Positions 8,773 to 17,353 of a stretch of 33,691 bases of DNA are shown here, piece after piece; positions within the stretch are counted from its first letter, which is position 1; the number at the start of each line of letters is the position of its first letter. The stretch is from Nitrospinaceae bacterium (GTDB taxonomy: Bacteria > Nitrospinota > Nitrospinia > Nitrospinales > VA-1): contig JAJDBH010000022.1 in assembly GCA_029261455.1 (NCBI GenBank), forward strand, positions 1 through 33,691. Reading direction: 5' to 3'. The notes under the pieces are model-generated. The model was not told the origin of the DNA. It did not search any database and worked only from the letters and a program-made list of their open reading frames with translations. Made by a program: the position numbers and the translations under genes.

Positions 8773-9087
8773 ATGAACCTGACCACTTTCACTACCGCAA
8801 GCGTTGTTGTTGTTCTTCTACTAGGCTTTTTGGTGAACTACCTTCTTGAGCCCGACATCAGGAAGAGTTCCCTCAATATGGTGTTCTTCGCGTTTGCAGT
8901 ACTACTGATCTTTTCCAGCTTTAAAATGCTCTATACCGGAGAAATGGGGATGTTTAATGTTAAGGAAGGGGAAGTGAAAATACTCATGAAAACCCATCCT
9001 CTGCAGTTCTGGGGAAGTTTGATTTTTAAATTTAGCTTGGGCAGCTTTATGATTTACGCTCTGTTCCTGAAATTAAGAAAAAAGTAA
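8773..9087 (+). CDS. small three-helix membrane protein
   Basis: The 104-residue protein has three hydrophobic segments (about 7-25, 34-52, 77-97) separated by short loops, and a basic tail (LRKK). I recognise no domain. It begins 39 bases after marC and ends 13 bases before the 90-residue gene, so the three are likely cotranscribed. Confidence 0.65.
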   Translation: MNLTTFTTASVVVVLLLGFLVNYLLEPDIRKSSLNMVFFAFAVLLIFSSFKMLYTGEMGMFNVKEGEVKILMKTHPLQFWGSLIFKFSLGSFMIYALFLKLRKK

Positions 9088-9100
9088 GGGGTTATTCTGT

Positions 9101-9373
9101 ATGACGGAAGATTATTTTGAAAAATACGAAGATGTTCCATTATATTTCTCGCATTACTACAATTTCCTGTTCATTTATAAAAGTCAGAAAATGGAGAACG
9201 GCGACCAAATATTTTTACAACTCGGTGGAAATATGGAAAAGGTTTCAGCCATGGTAGTGGATGTGAACGATCCTCTCACCCTCGATGAAAAAGCTGATGA
9301 CGAGTATGCCTATATCAAAGACAAAAACAATCAAGTTGTCTGGAAACAAGGTGTGCCCCCAGAAGACGAGTGA
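9101..9373 (+). CDS. small acidic hypothetical protein
   Basis: The 90-residue soluble protein is rich in Asp/Glu and aromatic residues, with an N-terminal stretch of Tyr/Phe and an acidic C-terminus (PPEDE). No family is recognised. A purine-rich AAGGGG about 10 bases before ATG 9101 supports the start. Close spacing to the preceding membrane gene suggests one operon. Confidence 0.62.
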   Translation: MTEDYFEKYEDVPLYFSHYYNFLFIYKSQKMENGDQIFLQLGGNMEKVSAMVVDVNDPLTLDEKADDEYAYIKDKNNQVVWKQGVPPEDE

Positions 9374-9510
9374 CCTTTAATTTGCCAGATAACCTTTCAG
9401 GTAGAGTTATATATGGAGTATTACTTCTCAATTGTTTACCCTATGTCTTTGCATCAACGCATGTGAGCCAAAAAGGTTATTAGTGATTTATTTGAGTCGG
9501 GAGATACGGG

Positions 9511-10143
9511 GTGAACGAAAAAAAGTTTGAGGAAGTTCTAAATAAAATCACAAAAAAACAATCGGCAAAATTTCCGGTTTCTGTTTCTGTTTTGCGGCAG
9601 GTGCCATTTTTCACCGAGGTTTTTTCTGACAACGATGAAATATTAAAAAAAATTTCCCAATTGGTCGATTCGGAGATCAAACCTTACATCCGCTACAAAA
9701 CCTTTAAGTCTAACGAAATTATTGTCCAACAAGGGGATGTTGAAAACACCGTTTTTTGGTTGTTAAAAGGAGAAGCTCATATCCGCTCTGGAGATAGAAC
9801 TCTCGCTAATATCAAACCCATCACTTGTTTTGGTGAGCTAACGGTTGCCGCATCTATGGGGCGGACCGCCACTGTGGAAACCCCTGAAGCCAAAGATGCT
9901 GAAGTGGTAGAGATTGATTGGAGTATTACCCAACGGGACCCTGAACTCAGGGATCGTTTTCTTGAACTGCTTTTAAAAAGTACAACCGATAAAATGAAAA
10001 ATGATTATGTGGTCTCGGCCAAAATGTGGAGGGGTGCCCGTGACCTTTATTCCTCCTGCAAAAAAAGAGTTCAAGAGCTTGAAACCGAAAATGAAAAACT
10101 AAAATCGCTGAATATTGCATTGAAACAAAAACTGAAGGCATAA
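9511..10143 (+). CDS. cyclic-nucleotide-binding domain protein with C-terminal coiled coil
   Basis: This 210-residue protein starts at GTG 9511 with GGAG upstream. Residues about 25-150 form a CNB/CRP-like beta barrel: the FKSNEIIVQQGD entry strand, a hinge, and a phosphate-binding cassette reading CFGELTVAASMGRTATVET, including the conserved Glu and Arg. It lacks the helix-turn-helix of CRP/FNR regulators and ends in a coiled coil (about 180-210). It is more likely a signal-responsive adaptor than a transcription factor. Whether it binds cAMP, c-di-GMP or nothing cannot be told. Confidence 0.83.
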   Translation: MNEKKFEEVLNKITKKQSAKFPVSVSVLRQVPFFTEVFSDNDEILKKISQLVDSEIKPYIRYKTFKSNEIIVQQGDVENTVFWLLKGEAHIRSGDRTLANIKPITCFGELTVAASMGRTATVETPEAKDAEVVEIDWSITQRDPELRDRFLELLLKSTTDKMKNDYVVSAKMWRGARDLYSSCKKRVQELETENEKLKSLNIALKQKLKA

Positions 10144-10213
10144 CTAAAGCTTTTCCTTTAAACTCTCTTGTGCATGTATTGCCAATTCCCTAAATGGATG
10201 GCACAATCATTTT

Positions 10214-11224
10214 ATGAGATTTCTATGGAAAGTCGGGATTGCCAGTTTTGTATCCCTATTATTTTTAGGAACTGGGCTGACTTTTGCCGGGGTGGGTAGA
10301 GCCCCCCAAGTTGCCTACCCACTCTTTGATCAATTCGGCTCTGTACCTCTCGGCTTGCCAACCTTAGCGCCTTCTTCTAAAACCAAGCCGCTTAACCTGA
10401 TCTCAGTATTTAATAAGGACTCGGATAGAGACCATTCAGTGTCTCCCGCCACCCGCGAGCAATTGTTCAAAGCTATTGAAGTGAATGACCTGGCGCGAGC
10501 CGAGAAACTGCTTATTGGATTAGACATCAACGGGCAGGACAAACGCGGCATCACTCCTCTTTACAAGTCTGTCTTTCACAACCGGTTCAGTTTTGTTCAA
10601 TTATTATTGGAACGTGGTGCCGATACCAACCTCCCCGACAATGAGGGCCTGAGCCCACTGCATATCGCAGCAATAGAAAACCTGAACCAATTAGTACCAA
10701 TACTTCTGGACCAGGGTGCCAAACTGGAAGCTAAAGATAGTTTTGGTTACACCCCTTTACATTTGGCCACCGACCAAGGGAGTGCCAAAGCCGCCCGTGC
10801 ACTGATCGAAAGAGGTGCCAATGTGAACAATCGCGCTAGTTGGGGTAATACTCCACTGCACGCTTCCATCGCCCAAGGTAATATGAGCCTCGTCAAGCTG
10901 TTACTAAAAAACAGGGCCGATGTTGGCGCAATAGACAGGCTGGGCCGCTCGGCCCTGCATTGGGTAGCAGAAAAAGGCTATCTCCGTATTGCCAAGTTTC
11001 TAATCATTAATGGCGCCCCGATCCATCATCAGGACAACGAGGGTCATACTCCGCTTCATGAAGCGGCAAGATGGGATCAGCAGAAAATAGTAAAACTATT
11101 TCTTGTTCATGGTGCAAATGTAAATGCGAAAGGGTTTGACGGTCGAGGCCCTCTACATATTTCCATCGCCAATGGAAATATGGATATCGCCAGCCTACTC
11201 AAACGCCATGGTGCAAAACTGTAA
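10214..11224 (+). CDS. exported ankyrin-repeat protein
   Basis: The 336-residue protein opens with a signal peptide (basic MRFLWK, hydrophobic core, cleavage near LTFAG, about residues 1-26). A spacer follows, then about eight ankyrin repeats (about 80-335) with regular TPLHxAA...G and LLxxGAxxN signatures. Ankyrin domains bind protein partners; export suggests a periplasmic scaffold or an inhibitor of another envelope protein. It is followed after 6 bases by a small membrane protein gene, possibly its anchor or partner. Confidence 0.88.
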   Translation: MRFLWKVGIASFVSLLFLGTGLTFAGVGRAPQVAYPLFDQFGSVPLGLPTLAPSSKTKPLNLISVFNKDSDRDHSVSPATREQLFKAIEVNDLARAEKLLIGLDINGQDKRGITPLYKSVFHNRFSFVQLLLERGADTNLPDNEGLSPLHIAAIENLNQLVPILLDQGAKLEAKDSFGYTPLHLATDQGSAKAARALIERGANVNNRASWGNTPLHASIAQGNMSLVKLLLKNRADVGAIDRLGRSALHWVAEKGYLRIAKFLIINGAPIHHQDNEGHTPLHEAARWDQQKIVKLFLVHGANVNAKGFDGRGPLHISIANGNMDIASLLKRHGAKL

Positions 11225-11230
11225 TGAAAT

Positions 11231-11590
11231 ATGGTTAAAAATCCTGATTTACAAGCTCCACTTTTGACAATGAAAAATTCTGCATTTTGTTTTCTCCTTT
11301 TCACCGTGGTTTCCGGCATCTCTTTGTTTGCGATGAAGTACATTCTCTGGGCTATGTTCAAATGGGGGGGAGGGGGAGCCATTGTTTTAGCTGTGATATT
11401 TACCTGTATTTATGTAGGGGTATTTTTTGCTGTCACTAAAAAATGGGCTGGGTATCAGCAATATGTTTCTCATGCTGGTATGAAATGGATTTGGGTTTTA
11501 GGCTTCGTGCAGTTAGCCGTTCTAGGTGCTCTATATCACCTGTTGCCGCAATTTTTTCCCACGATCATCGCCGAATTCTTCTTCGCCTGA
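11231..11590 (+). CDS. small membrane protein downstream of ankyrin gene
   Basis: The 119-residue product has three hydrophobic segments (about 17-37, 45-67, 88-112) and a Gly-rich turn between the first two. It starts 6 bases after the ankyrin stop. No good ribosome binding site precedes ATG 11231; a later in-frame ATG at 11270 would remove 13 non-hydrophobic residues. The family is not recognised. The tight spacing suggests it is translated with the ankyrin protein. Confidence 0.6.
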   Translation: MVKNPDLQAPLLTMKNSAFCFLLFTVVSGISLFAMKYILWAMFKWGGGGAIVLAVIFTCIYVGVFFAVTKKWAGYQQYVSHAGMKWIWVLGFVQLAVLGALYHLLPQFFPTIIAEFFFA

Positions 11591-11860
11591 TATTGGAAAG
11601 ACGGTCAAGAACCTTTGCTAAATGCTGGAAAAATTATGGCAGACTTTATCAGGAATAAGTGCGTAGGCTGACCCTCACCATATTTTTGCAACTGTTTTCT
11701 AAAGCCTTTGTCGCTGCATAATCTGCTGCATATGAATCGGTTAAAAGCAGGGCGTCGTTGATGATTCCCAAAGGTGGAAAAAGGAAGAACAAGAGTCGTT
11801 GCCAGTGAATGCAGGTAGGACGCTTTCTTAAAAAGCTACAACTTGTCTGGATAGGTAGGG

Positions 11861-12376
11861 TTACTTGGGTTCACATTGAGTTTCTAGCTCTTCGAAGTTC
11901 AATTCCGCAACATTGACTTGATCAATATTGGTTTCGCATTCTTTGGCTTTTATAAAAATCTCTCCATTGGAATCTACACGAAAAACCATTCTGTCCTCAT
12001 TCTGCTTTCCAATTGCTGAAAATTCTTTGCGCAAGGCATTGGTTACCGTTACGGTGATCCCTCCCTTTTTGGAATCATATAGTTTGTCGGCGATACTCTG
12101 GTCGCAAAGAAGGTGCGACCCCTGATTAAACCAAAATACCGTGCAACCCAGATAGACCTGATCCAACGCTCCTATAATGGCAGGTGCTATTTTACTGCTG
12201 GGAACCTTATTGTCCTCTTTGAGCAGAACCACCCAAGCAATAACCATCACTGCTAATACTGACAGAATAGTAACTACAGGCGAGCTTTTCTTTTTTTTGG
12301 GGGTCCTGGGCTGTTGACTTACGTTTCTTTTTCTACGCCTTGAGGAACCTTCTGTTTCTCTACTTCTACGAGCCAC
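11861..12376 (-). CDS. basic-tailed single-pass membrane protein, unknown function
   Basis: The 171-residue protein starts at GTG 12376. Residues 1-33 are very rich in Arg/Lys/Ser, followed by one transmembrane helix (about 34-51, VTILSVLAVMVIAWVVLL). The remaining soluble domain carries four cysteines (near CTVFWF, LLCDQS, AKECET and TQCEPK), suggesting disulfides outside the cytoplasm. Topology is N-in. No family recognised. It faces a long gene-poor stretch upstream. Confidence 0.65.
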   Translation of the reverse strand: MARRSRETEGSSRRRKRNVSQQPRTPKKKKSSPVVTILSVLAVMVIAWVVLLKEDNKVPSSKIAPAIIGALDQVYLGCTVFWFNQGSHLLCDQSIADKLYDSKKGGITVTVTNALRKEFSAIGKQNEDRMVFRVDSNGEIFIKAKECETNIDQVNVAELNFEELETQCEPK

Positions 12377-13123
12377 GGCAATCAGTTCTCAAATGGGATT
12401 TAGGGTACACGGGGGCAAGACTCTCGACGTTCGCCGAAAGCAGATTCTCCCCGATGGTTGTAGCGTCTATAATAATCTATTCTCTAATATTATGAAATAT
12501 AGGTTAGTGGTTTTTTTTAACCTTCTCCACTCTAGCTTTTAATTTTGCCCTGGGTATAGAAATTATCAACTGTGTATTTTTTCTATCTTTGATGCTTCAC
12601 CCATAAATTTTCCACATCTTTTTGCTTGCAATAGGCTTAAAGTCGTCCCACTTCAGTCCGAAAATGAAAATACTTTTACACGAGCACGTATAGAAATCTT
12701 GTCCATTTGCCCACTAGAAATCTAGCCTAAAAATACCAATGTGGCAAAATACATTATAATACAGTGCTTTAACTAGGGGCGACCCCAGTCAGAAGATTTT
12801 GGTATAGACCTTGCTATTAGTTCAACCAAGAACGCCTCTTATTTTTTTAACTAACCACAAGGTCGCTATGGAAGCCATGAAGTCGCCCAATCATCTCGTC
12901 AGGTTAAACCATGTTCGATCCCTGATAACGCAAGGATGTTGCCTTAAACGTCTTGAAGAAGACAACTTGCTCGGTGCGCTTCTCATGGTCGGCTTAATGA
13001 TCAGGTTTAGAATCAGCTCTGTAATCTTTCAATGGTCAAGTTTTTCATTTATACATCATAAATTACGCCACCTTTTTTGATTTCCCTGCATCTAAAGGGT
13101 GTAAGGAAAGGTACGGCAAAGCC
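12377..13123. other. gene-poor stretch, nothing convincing
   Basis: About 750 bases with runs of T and A and no open frame with a good start. A frame at 12811-13080 begins at TTG and has a plausible stretch from the internal ATG (MEAMKSPNHLVRL), but it has no ribosome binding site and a low-complexity end. I leave it uncalled. The region should contain promoters for the genes on both sides. Confidence 0.4.
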
Positions 13124-13318
13124 ATGAATGCTGTTAACTTGAAACTTTTAATAGCACCACCCTATACTTCAGGCGAGCGGATTCCTGTTGACTTTTTTGA
13201 TCCCCTTGCACGAAAGCAAAGTGAGTTTAGGGTAGCCATGTTGCTAGTAGATTGCTTGAACTCCTATATTAAAAGCCCGCTGTTCCCCGACAAACTTGTT
13301 GCTAGGAGGACACAATGA
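13124..13318 (+). CDS. small protein, first gene of a coupled pair
   Basis: The 64-residue protein (begins MNAVNLKLLIAPP) has no membrane segment or recognised domain. Its reality is supported by context: its TGA overlaps the ATG of the next small gene (ATGA at 13315-13318), and a purine-rich AAGGAAAGG lies about 11 bases upstream of its own start. Confidence 0.5.
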   Translation: MNAVNLKLLIAPPYTSGERIPVDFFDPLARKQSEFRVAMLLVDCLNSYIKSPLFPDKLVARRTQ

Positions 13319-13485
13319 AAGGAATGAATAAACCAGATGTAAACATTCAAAGAAGAAAATCTTTACCTGAAAAGAGGGTTTTCCATCCAAGAATAAAAAA
13401 ATATCTTCAAATGATGCGTCAGCGAGAAATCGACGCTATGGTAGAGCTCACCCGCAATCAATTGATGGACCGCTACGACAGCTGA
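13315..13485 (+). CDS. 56-residue basic protein, second gene of a coupled pair
   Basis: ATG at 13315 is preceded by a perfect AGGAGG at 5-base spacing and overlaps the previous stop by four bases. The product is strongly basic in its first half (Arg/Lys-rich around RRKSLPEKR) and probably helical in the second (KKYLQMMRQREIDAMVEL). It may bind nucleic acid or a partner; no family is recognised. Confidence 0.6.
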   Translation: MKGMNKPDVNIQRRKSLPEKRVFHPRIKKYLQMMRQREIDAMVELTRNQLMDRYDS

Positions 13486-13807
13486 ATAAGACCAGTCTTC
13501 AAAAGTGATTCCATTAAAGCACGTGCTTCTTTACGTCTTTTTTATCTCCAATAGTAGATGCACATTTTGAAGTCACTTGGGACCCTGTCAAATCGTTGGT
13601 GTAACAACCCTACCTTGTTTAACTCCTTGAAAACTCACCTCTAAATTCAAATAAGTAGACTGATTGGACTAGTCTTATCGTCGACAGTCTCAAACCTGTT
13701 CATATTTAGATGTTAGTTTTGAAAACTTAAATTGACCATATCGGATATCTGAACTACAATTAAATGTTTTCACATACATCAGGCAAATCTGGGGAGAGTT
13801 TCCTGTT
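13486..13807. other. 322-base gap, no gene seen
   Basis: No open frame with coding character on either strand. The last 60 bases are AT-rich and should carry the promoter of the receiver gene at 13808. GGGGAGAG lies about 10-12 bases before its ATG, slightly far for a ribosome binding site. Confidence 0.35.
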
Positions 13808-14179
13808 ATGGATTTTAAAAAAAAGATTTTAGTCGTCGAAGATTCTCAATTCCAACGAGCCATATGTGTTTCTCAACTGAAACAGGCCGGGTTCGAAAAT
13901 ATAGAAGTCGCCGAAGACGGTAATGTTGCATACTCTAGGCTGGAGGAAGGCGAAATTGATCTGGTCCTCTGCGACTGGGAAATGCCAGAACTGAATGGCA
14001 TCCAGCTTCTTAGAAAAGTCAAAAAAAACCCCACCCTTCAGAACATTCCTTTCGTCATGCTCACTTCACTTAAGGATGACGAACATTTCCAGAAAGCCAT
14101 CAGCGAGGGGGCTCAGGACTACATCATCAAGCCCGGTAACCCAGAACTGTTTAAGGAAAAGTTGGAAAAAATTGGCTGA
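13808..14179 (+). CDS. single-domain CheY-like response regulator
   Basis: The 123-residue protein is only a receiver domain: E11/D12, phospho-acceptor D56 (LCDWEMPELNG), T86/S87, and K108 in YIIKPG. Such stand-alone receivers act by binding targets (flagellar switch, kinases) or as phosphorelay intermediates. No chemotaxis genes are nearby, so the target is unknown. Confidence 0.9.
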   Translation: MDFKKKILVVEDSQFQRAICVSQLKQAGFENIEVAEDGNVAYSRLEEGEIDLVLCDWEMPELNGIQLLRKVKKNPTLQNIPFVMLTSLKDDEHFQKAISEGAQDYIIKPGNPELFKEKLEKIG

Positions 14180-14322
14180 GCCTTGCGGACAATCGTTGTT
14201 CCTTCAATCACCTGGCAGGCTTGAAAAAAGCTTATCTGCCAAATTTATCCATTTACCGTTAAATTTTCTGAAGCTAATGCCGTTGAGAAAAGATAGGCTG
14301 GATGAACACTATGGAGGTTGAG

Positions 14323-14505
14323 ATGAAAATTCTTGATGAAATTAAAAAAGTCCCTAGAGAGACTCCGCTGCGTGATGAAAGCAGTCGCCCTAAACGGTCG
14401 TTGAAGTCTTTTGTTTTTTCACCTAAAAAGAAAAAGGACTCCGACAAATACTTCCGGCACAAATATTTCTCAGGTCGTATTCCCCGTATAGACGAAGAAA
14501 TTTAG
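14323..14505 (+). CDS. 60-residue basic small protein
   Basis: The frame is open from 14302, but ATG at 14323 has GGAGG at 5-base spacing, so I start there. The product is highly charged (Lys/Arg/Asp/Glu), including a KKKKDSDKYFRHKYF stretch, with no hydrophobic segment. It is probably a small nucleic-acid- or ribosome-associated protein, or intrinsically disordered; no family is recognised. It converges with the pentapeptide gene at 14530. Confidence 0.55.
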   Translation: MKILDEIKKVPRETPLRDESSRPKRSLKSFVFSPKKKKDSDKYFRHKYFSGRIPRIDEEI

Positions 14506-14529
14506 CTCACCGGGTGGTGCGTTGAAACA

Positions 14530-15042
14530 TTATTTTTTTGCAGCGGCATTCGGCTTCCGACCTTTCAACCCAATGCCCCTTCGATCCACTTCCAGCCGTC
14601 TTTCATCATTAGCTCTTCTGTTTCCCCAGAGCCTTCCTTTGTCCTTCACGCGCTGGTCATGGTGTCGTCTACCTGATTTCGATCTTTTTTGAATTTCTTT
14701 ACAGGTATATTTCCTCTCCGATTTCCATCTTATCTTTATGTAGGTAGGGAATTTTGTATCTTTATCAATGTATGAAGATTCAATATCCACACAACAAAGA
14801 TGTGTAGCAGAACTCAGGTTGGCTCCACGCAAGTTTGCATCTCGAAGAAAGGTCCCGTCCATGTTTGCTCCATGAAGGTTGGCCCCTTTCAAGTTTGCTT
14901 CCCGCAAATCAGCTTCTTTTAGATTGGCTTCACTCAGGTTCGCTTCCTGAAGGTCCGCTCCTCGCATATTTGCAAAGGCAAGATTATGGCCTTTAAAGTC
15001 TGATTTTTGAAGATCCTTTTTGGTGAAATTTAAATCAGCCAT
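14530..15042 (-). CDS. short pentapeptide-repeat protein with basic C-terminal tail
   Basis: The 170-residue protein, from ATG 15042 (GGAG about 10 bases upstream; the in-frame TTG at 15105 is less likely), carries about 15 A(D/N)LxX pentapeptides between residues 5 and 85. That is enough for about four coils of a right-handed quadrilateral beta helix. A cap-like tail (IDKDTKFPTYIKIRW and CKEIQKR) is shared with the large protein at 17354-18715. After it comes a strongly basic segment rich in Arg, absent from the large protein. Function is unknown; the basic tail suggests nucleic-acid or membrane-surface binding. Confidence 0.85.
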   Translation of the reverse strand: MADLNFTKKDLQKSDFKGHNLAFANMRGADLQEANLSEANLKEADLREANLKGANLHGANMDGTFLRDANLRGANLSSATHLCCVDIESSYIDKDTKFPTYIKIRWKSERKYTCKEIQKRSKSGRRHHDQRVKDKGRLWGNRRANDERRLEVDRRGIGLKGRKPNAAAKK

Positions 15043-15220
15043 TTCTCTATTGCTCCTGATGAGGCCAGTATCAAACTTGGCGCAGATTATCTCCCCATAA
15101 CTCAATTTATTTCAAAATTACTATGCTGTCAATATTTCAAAATGCGTCCACACTAGCCATTACATAACAGCAACCGGAATGGCTAACGGTTCAGCGATAA
15201 TTTGAAATTTGATCCCCGCG

Positions 15221-15574
15221 TCACTCTGGCAGAATTTCCAAAACCTGCTCCGGCGGACGACCGATAGCCGCCTTTTCATTGGCAAGTACTATGGGGCGTT
15301 CTATCAAGATGGGATGCTTGACCATGAAGTCGATCAATTCGGTATCGGACAAAGACGGGTTGTCGAGTTCATACTCCGCATAAATATCTTCTTTCTTACG
15401 CATCAAGTCACGAGGTGCAAACCCCAGTTGTACAAGAATCTCTTGCAACTGTTCGGCGGTCGGAGGGGATTTCAAATATTCAACAATATCCGGCGTGATG
15501 CCCTGCTCCTCCAACAACTCCAGAGTCTGACGCGATTTAGAACATTTTGGATTGTGATAGATAGTTACATGCAT
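15221..15574 (-). CDS. arsC: ArsC-family arsenate reductase (glutaredoxin type)
   Basis: The 117-residue thioredoxin-fold protein has the ArsC pattern: VTIYHNPKCSKSR with active-site C11 followed by S14, the IVEYLKSPPT strand, a central helical insert, and the C-terminal IERPIVL and GRPPEQVL segments that carry the arsenate-binding Arg residues. It would reduce arsenate to arsenite with glutathione/glutaredoxin. No ars operon (pump, ArsR) lies beside it, so a housekeeping role is also possible. ATG 15574 has AGAGG at 6-base spacing. Confidence 0.9.
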   Translation of the reverse strand: MHVTIYHNPKCSKSRQTLELLEEQGITPDIVEYLKSPPTAEQLQEILVQLGFAPRDLMRKKEDIYAEYELDNPSLSDTELIDFMVKHPILIERPIVLANEKAAIGRPPEQVLEILPE

Positions 15575-15577
15575 TAG

Positions 15578-15660
15578 GAACCTCTTATTTTAGTCAAGGG
15601 AGAATCTGTTCACTTCAAAGATCCTGACGGAAATCACCTGGAAATCCGTTGTCCGCAAGT
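15578..15660 (+). pseudogene. C-terminal remnant of a VOC/glyoxalase-family gene
   Basis: Reading from a TAG at 15575-15577, the plus strand gives a short peptide with GESVHFKDPDGNHLEIRC. This matches the typical last strand and metal-ligand Glu region (FxDPDGNxxEL) of vicinal-oxygen-chelate proteins. There is no start and no upstream domain: the preceding bases are the arsC leader on the other strand. It is best read as the 3' scrap of a deleted gene. Confidence 0.6.
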
Positions 15661-15688
15661 TAAAACAGTAACTCCATATATTACACTG

Positions 15689-15919
15689 TCATTGTTTAGC
15701 TTCATGAGCCTCCTGCGACCAGCCGCCATCAGGACCACAACGGATGCAACGGATTGTTTTGAATATTTCGTCCCAGTCCGCATCAGTGGCAACATAATCC
15801 AAAACGCATCGTAGAGCTTTATCTTTATCTCCCAGCTTATATTTTTCCGCAATATATTCCAGCATTTTTACCAGGTCTTTCTGAACTTTGAATTCGACCT
15901 CAGTTTTTGCGCCTGCCAT
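15689..15919 (-). CDS. small hypothetical protein
   Basis: The 76-residue protein has an N-terminal KTEVEFKVQKDLVKMLEYIAEKY segment that looks like a strand-helix element, reminiscent of the start of ribbon-helix-helix proteins. It ends with a CIRCGPDGGW stretch. It has AAAGG at 8-base spacing before ATG 15919. The resemblance to a DNA-binding fold is weak, and I do not assign a function. Confidence 0.6.
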   Translation of the reverse strand: MAGAKTEVEFKVQKDLVKMLEYIAEKYKLGDKDKALRCVLDYVATDADWDEIFKTIRCIRCGPDGGWSQEAHEAKQ

Positions 15920-16119
15920 ATTTAAAACCTTTCAAAAATATTTGTAGAAAATAAATCAGTACGCCTATTGGCGTTTTTCATAAAATCCAAACCTTTACAG
16001 GTGTTACAATATTGTCGGATTCAATTCCTGATCTTACCTGTCATTCACAGGGAATGGAATATAAATGACCATTCCCGATCCTATAAAGTAGAACCTGTTA
16101 AAAACTTTCTCTTAAGACC

Positions 16120-16761
16120 ATGAAACGTCAGGGTGTGAATTTTATTGTTGATGCTTTTGCTTTGGCCGGACTGGTTTTTCTCATGGCCACGGGACTATTT
16201 CTCCGCTTTATACTTCCGCCAGGGAGCGGAAAAAACTTGAGTGTCTGGGGGATCACCAGACACGAATGGGGTGATGTCCATTTTTATATAGCTGTTTTCA
16301 TCGTAGCCATTCTATCTATCCACCTGGCTCTTCATTGGCGTTGGGTTATATGCGCTATCCAGAATAAGCCTCGTGAAGGGTCTGGCGTTCGAGTCGCATG
16401 GGGTGTTGCAGGTTTGTTCGTGCTTTTACTTATTTCTGCCGCTCCCTTTTTAAGTCCCATAGAAAAGACTTCTCCATCGAACGGAGTTGATCATAATAAC
16501 CAACTGGACTTAAAATCTCATTCTGGGTATGACAAATTGCCAGCGACTCAAACTGTTAGGGGCTCAATGACCCTTGCAGAAGTGGAGCAGTCGACCAACG
16601 TTCCAATAAATCACATCTTAAAAGAACTTGGAATTCGAGATGATATTTCTCAAAATGAAAAGTTGGGGCCACTACGACAACAATATGGTTTCCAGGTGGA
16701 GACGGTCCGACAAATTATCAAAAATTATCTCCAAAATTCTGGGGAAACAAGCAAGAGGTAA
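16120..16761 (+). CDS. DUF4405-like membrane cytochrome-b-type protein with C-terminal helical domain
   Basis: The 213-residue protein has three membrane helices (about 8-30, 50-75, 92-110). They carry histidines placed like haem ligands: WGDVHF and IHLALHW in helix 2, typical of DUF4405/cytochrome b561-like proteins. A linker leads to a soluble C-terminal part (about 145-205) with MTLAEVEQSTNVP and LGPLRQQYGF, a short helical domain often found at the end of such redox membrane proteins. It lies 102 bases before a cytochrome c gene, suggesting a quinol-to-cytochrome c electron transfer pair. Confidence 0.75.
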   Translation: MKRQGVNFIVDAFALAGLVFLMATGLFLRFILPPGSGKNLSVWGITRHEWGDVHFYIAVFIVAILSIHLALHWRWVICAIQNKPREGSGVRVAWGVAGLFVLLLISAAPFLSPIEKTSPSNGVDHNNQLDLKSHSGYDKLPATQTVRGSMTLAEVEQSTNVPINHILKELGIRDDISQNEKLGPLRQQYGFQVETVRQIIKNYLQNSGETSKR

Positions 16762-16863
16762 GACGGTTGCAAAGTTATTTAATCTATAAAGGTCTATTTG
16801 AAAAAAATTGGACTCAAATATTCTAAAGCATACACACATACATTTTTTTAAGGAGACGTATTT

Positions 16864-17313
16864 ATGAATTTATTTATTAGATATATTTATTTATCAGCAA
16901 TCGTCACAGGTTCTTTCTTGTTTTTTATTGCCCAGCCTGCTCTGGCAGACGATTGTATTCAACAAAGAAAGACTCCTAAGGCACCTGCAAAAATTTATAA
17001 GCAAACTAATCCGCTTGAGTCTACAGCTGAAGTCCTTTCAGCAGGAGAACAGTTATACAATAAGGGGGCAAAACCCCTGGCCTGTGCTAAATGTCATGGT
17101 GCCCAAGGTGGGGGTAACGGGAAAATGGCAGCGGGAATGAAACCAAACCCAAGAAACTTTGTTTGCAAGGCAATGATGCAAGACATTCCAGATGGGCAAC
17201 TATTCTGGGTGATCAAGAATGGATCAAAAGGAACGGGAATGATGGGGTTCAAAGCTCTCAACGACAACCAAGTATGGCAACTAGTGTCTTACATAAGACA
17301 GTTTTCAAACTAG
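16864..17313 (+). CDS. periplasmic monohaem cytochrome c
   Basis: The 149-residue protein has a signal peptide (about 1-28, ending ALA before DDC) and a single CAKCH haem-binding motif (C74-H78). A Gly-rich loop (GAQGGGNGKM) follows, and the GTGMMGF segment provides the sixth Met ligand. The C-terminal WQLVSYIRQF helix is typical of class I cytochromes. The ribosome binding site AAGGAGA is strong. The upstream DUF4405 protein is its likely membrane electron donor. Confidence 0.9.
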   Translation: MNLFIRYIYLSAIVTGSFLFFIAQPALADDCIQQRKTPKAPAKIYKQTNPLESTAEVLSAGEQLYNKGAKPLACAKCHGAQGGGNGKMAAGMKPNPRNFVCKAMMQDIPDGQLFWVIKNGSKGTGMMGFKALNDNQVWQLVSYIRQFSN

Positions 17314-17353
17314 CCTTGAGAACCTTCGGTCGCAGGATCGCCAGTCTTCATTG

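Noticed and set aside
9388-9480. ATAACCTTT and AAAGGTTAT as a hairpin
   Set aside because: Arms are only 9 bases and about 75 bases apart; no U tract, too weak to call.
12811-13080. 89-residue frame starting at TTG
   Set aside because: No ribosome binding site, doubtful composition toward its end; left as uncalled sequence.
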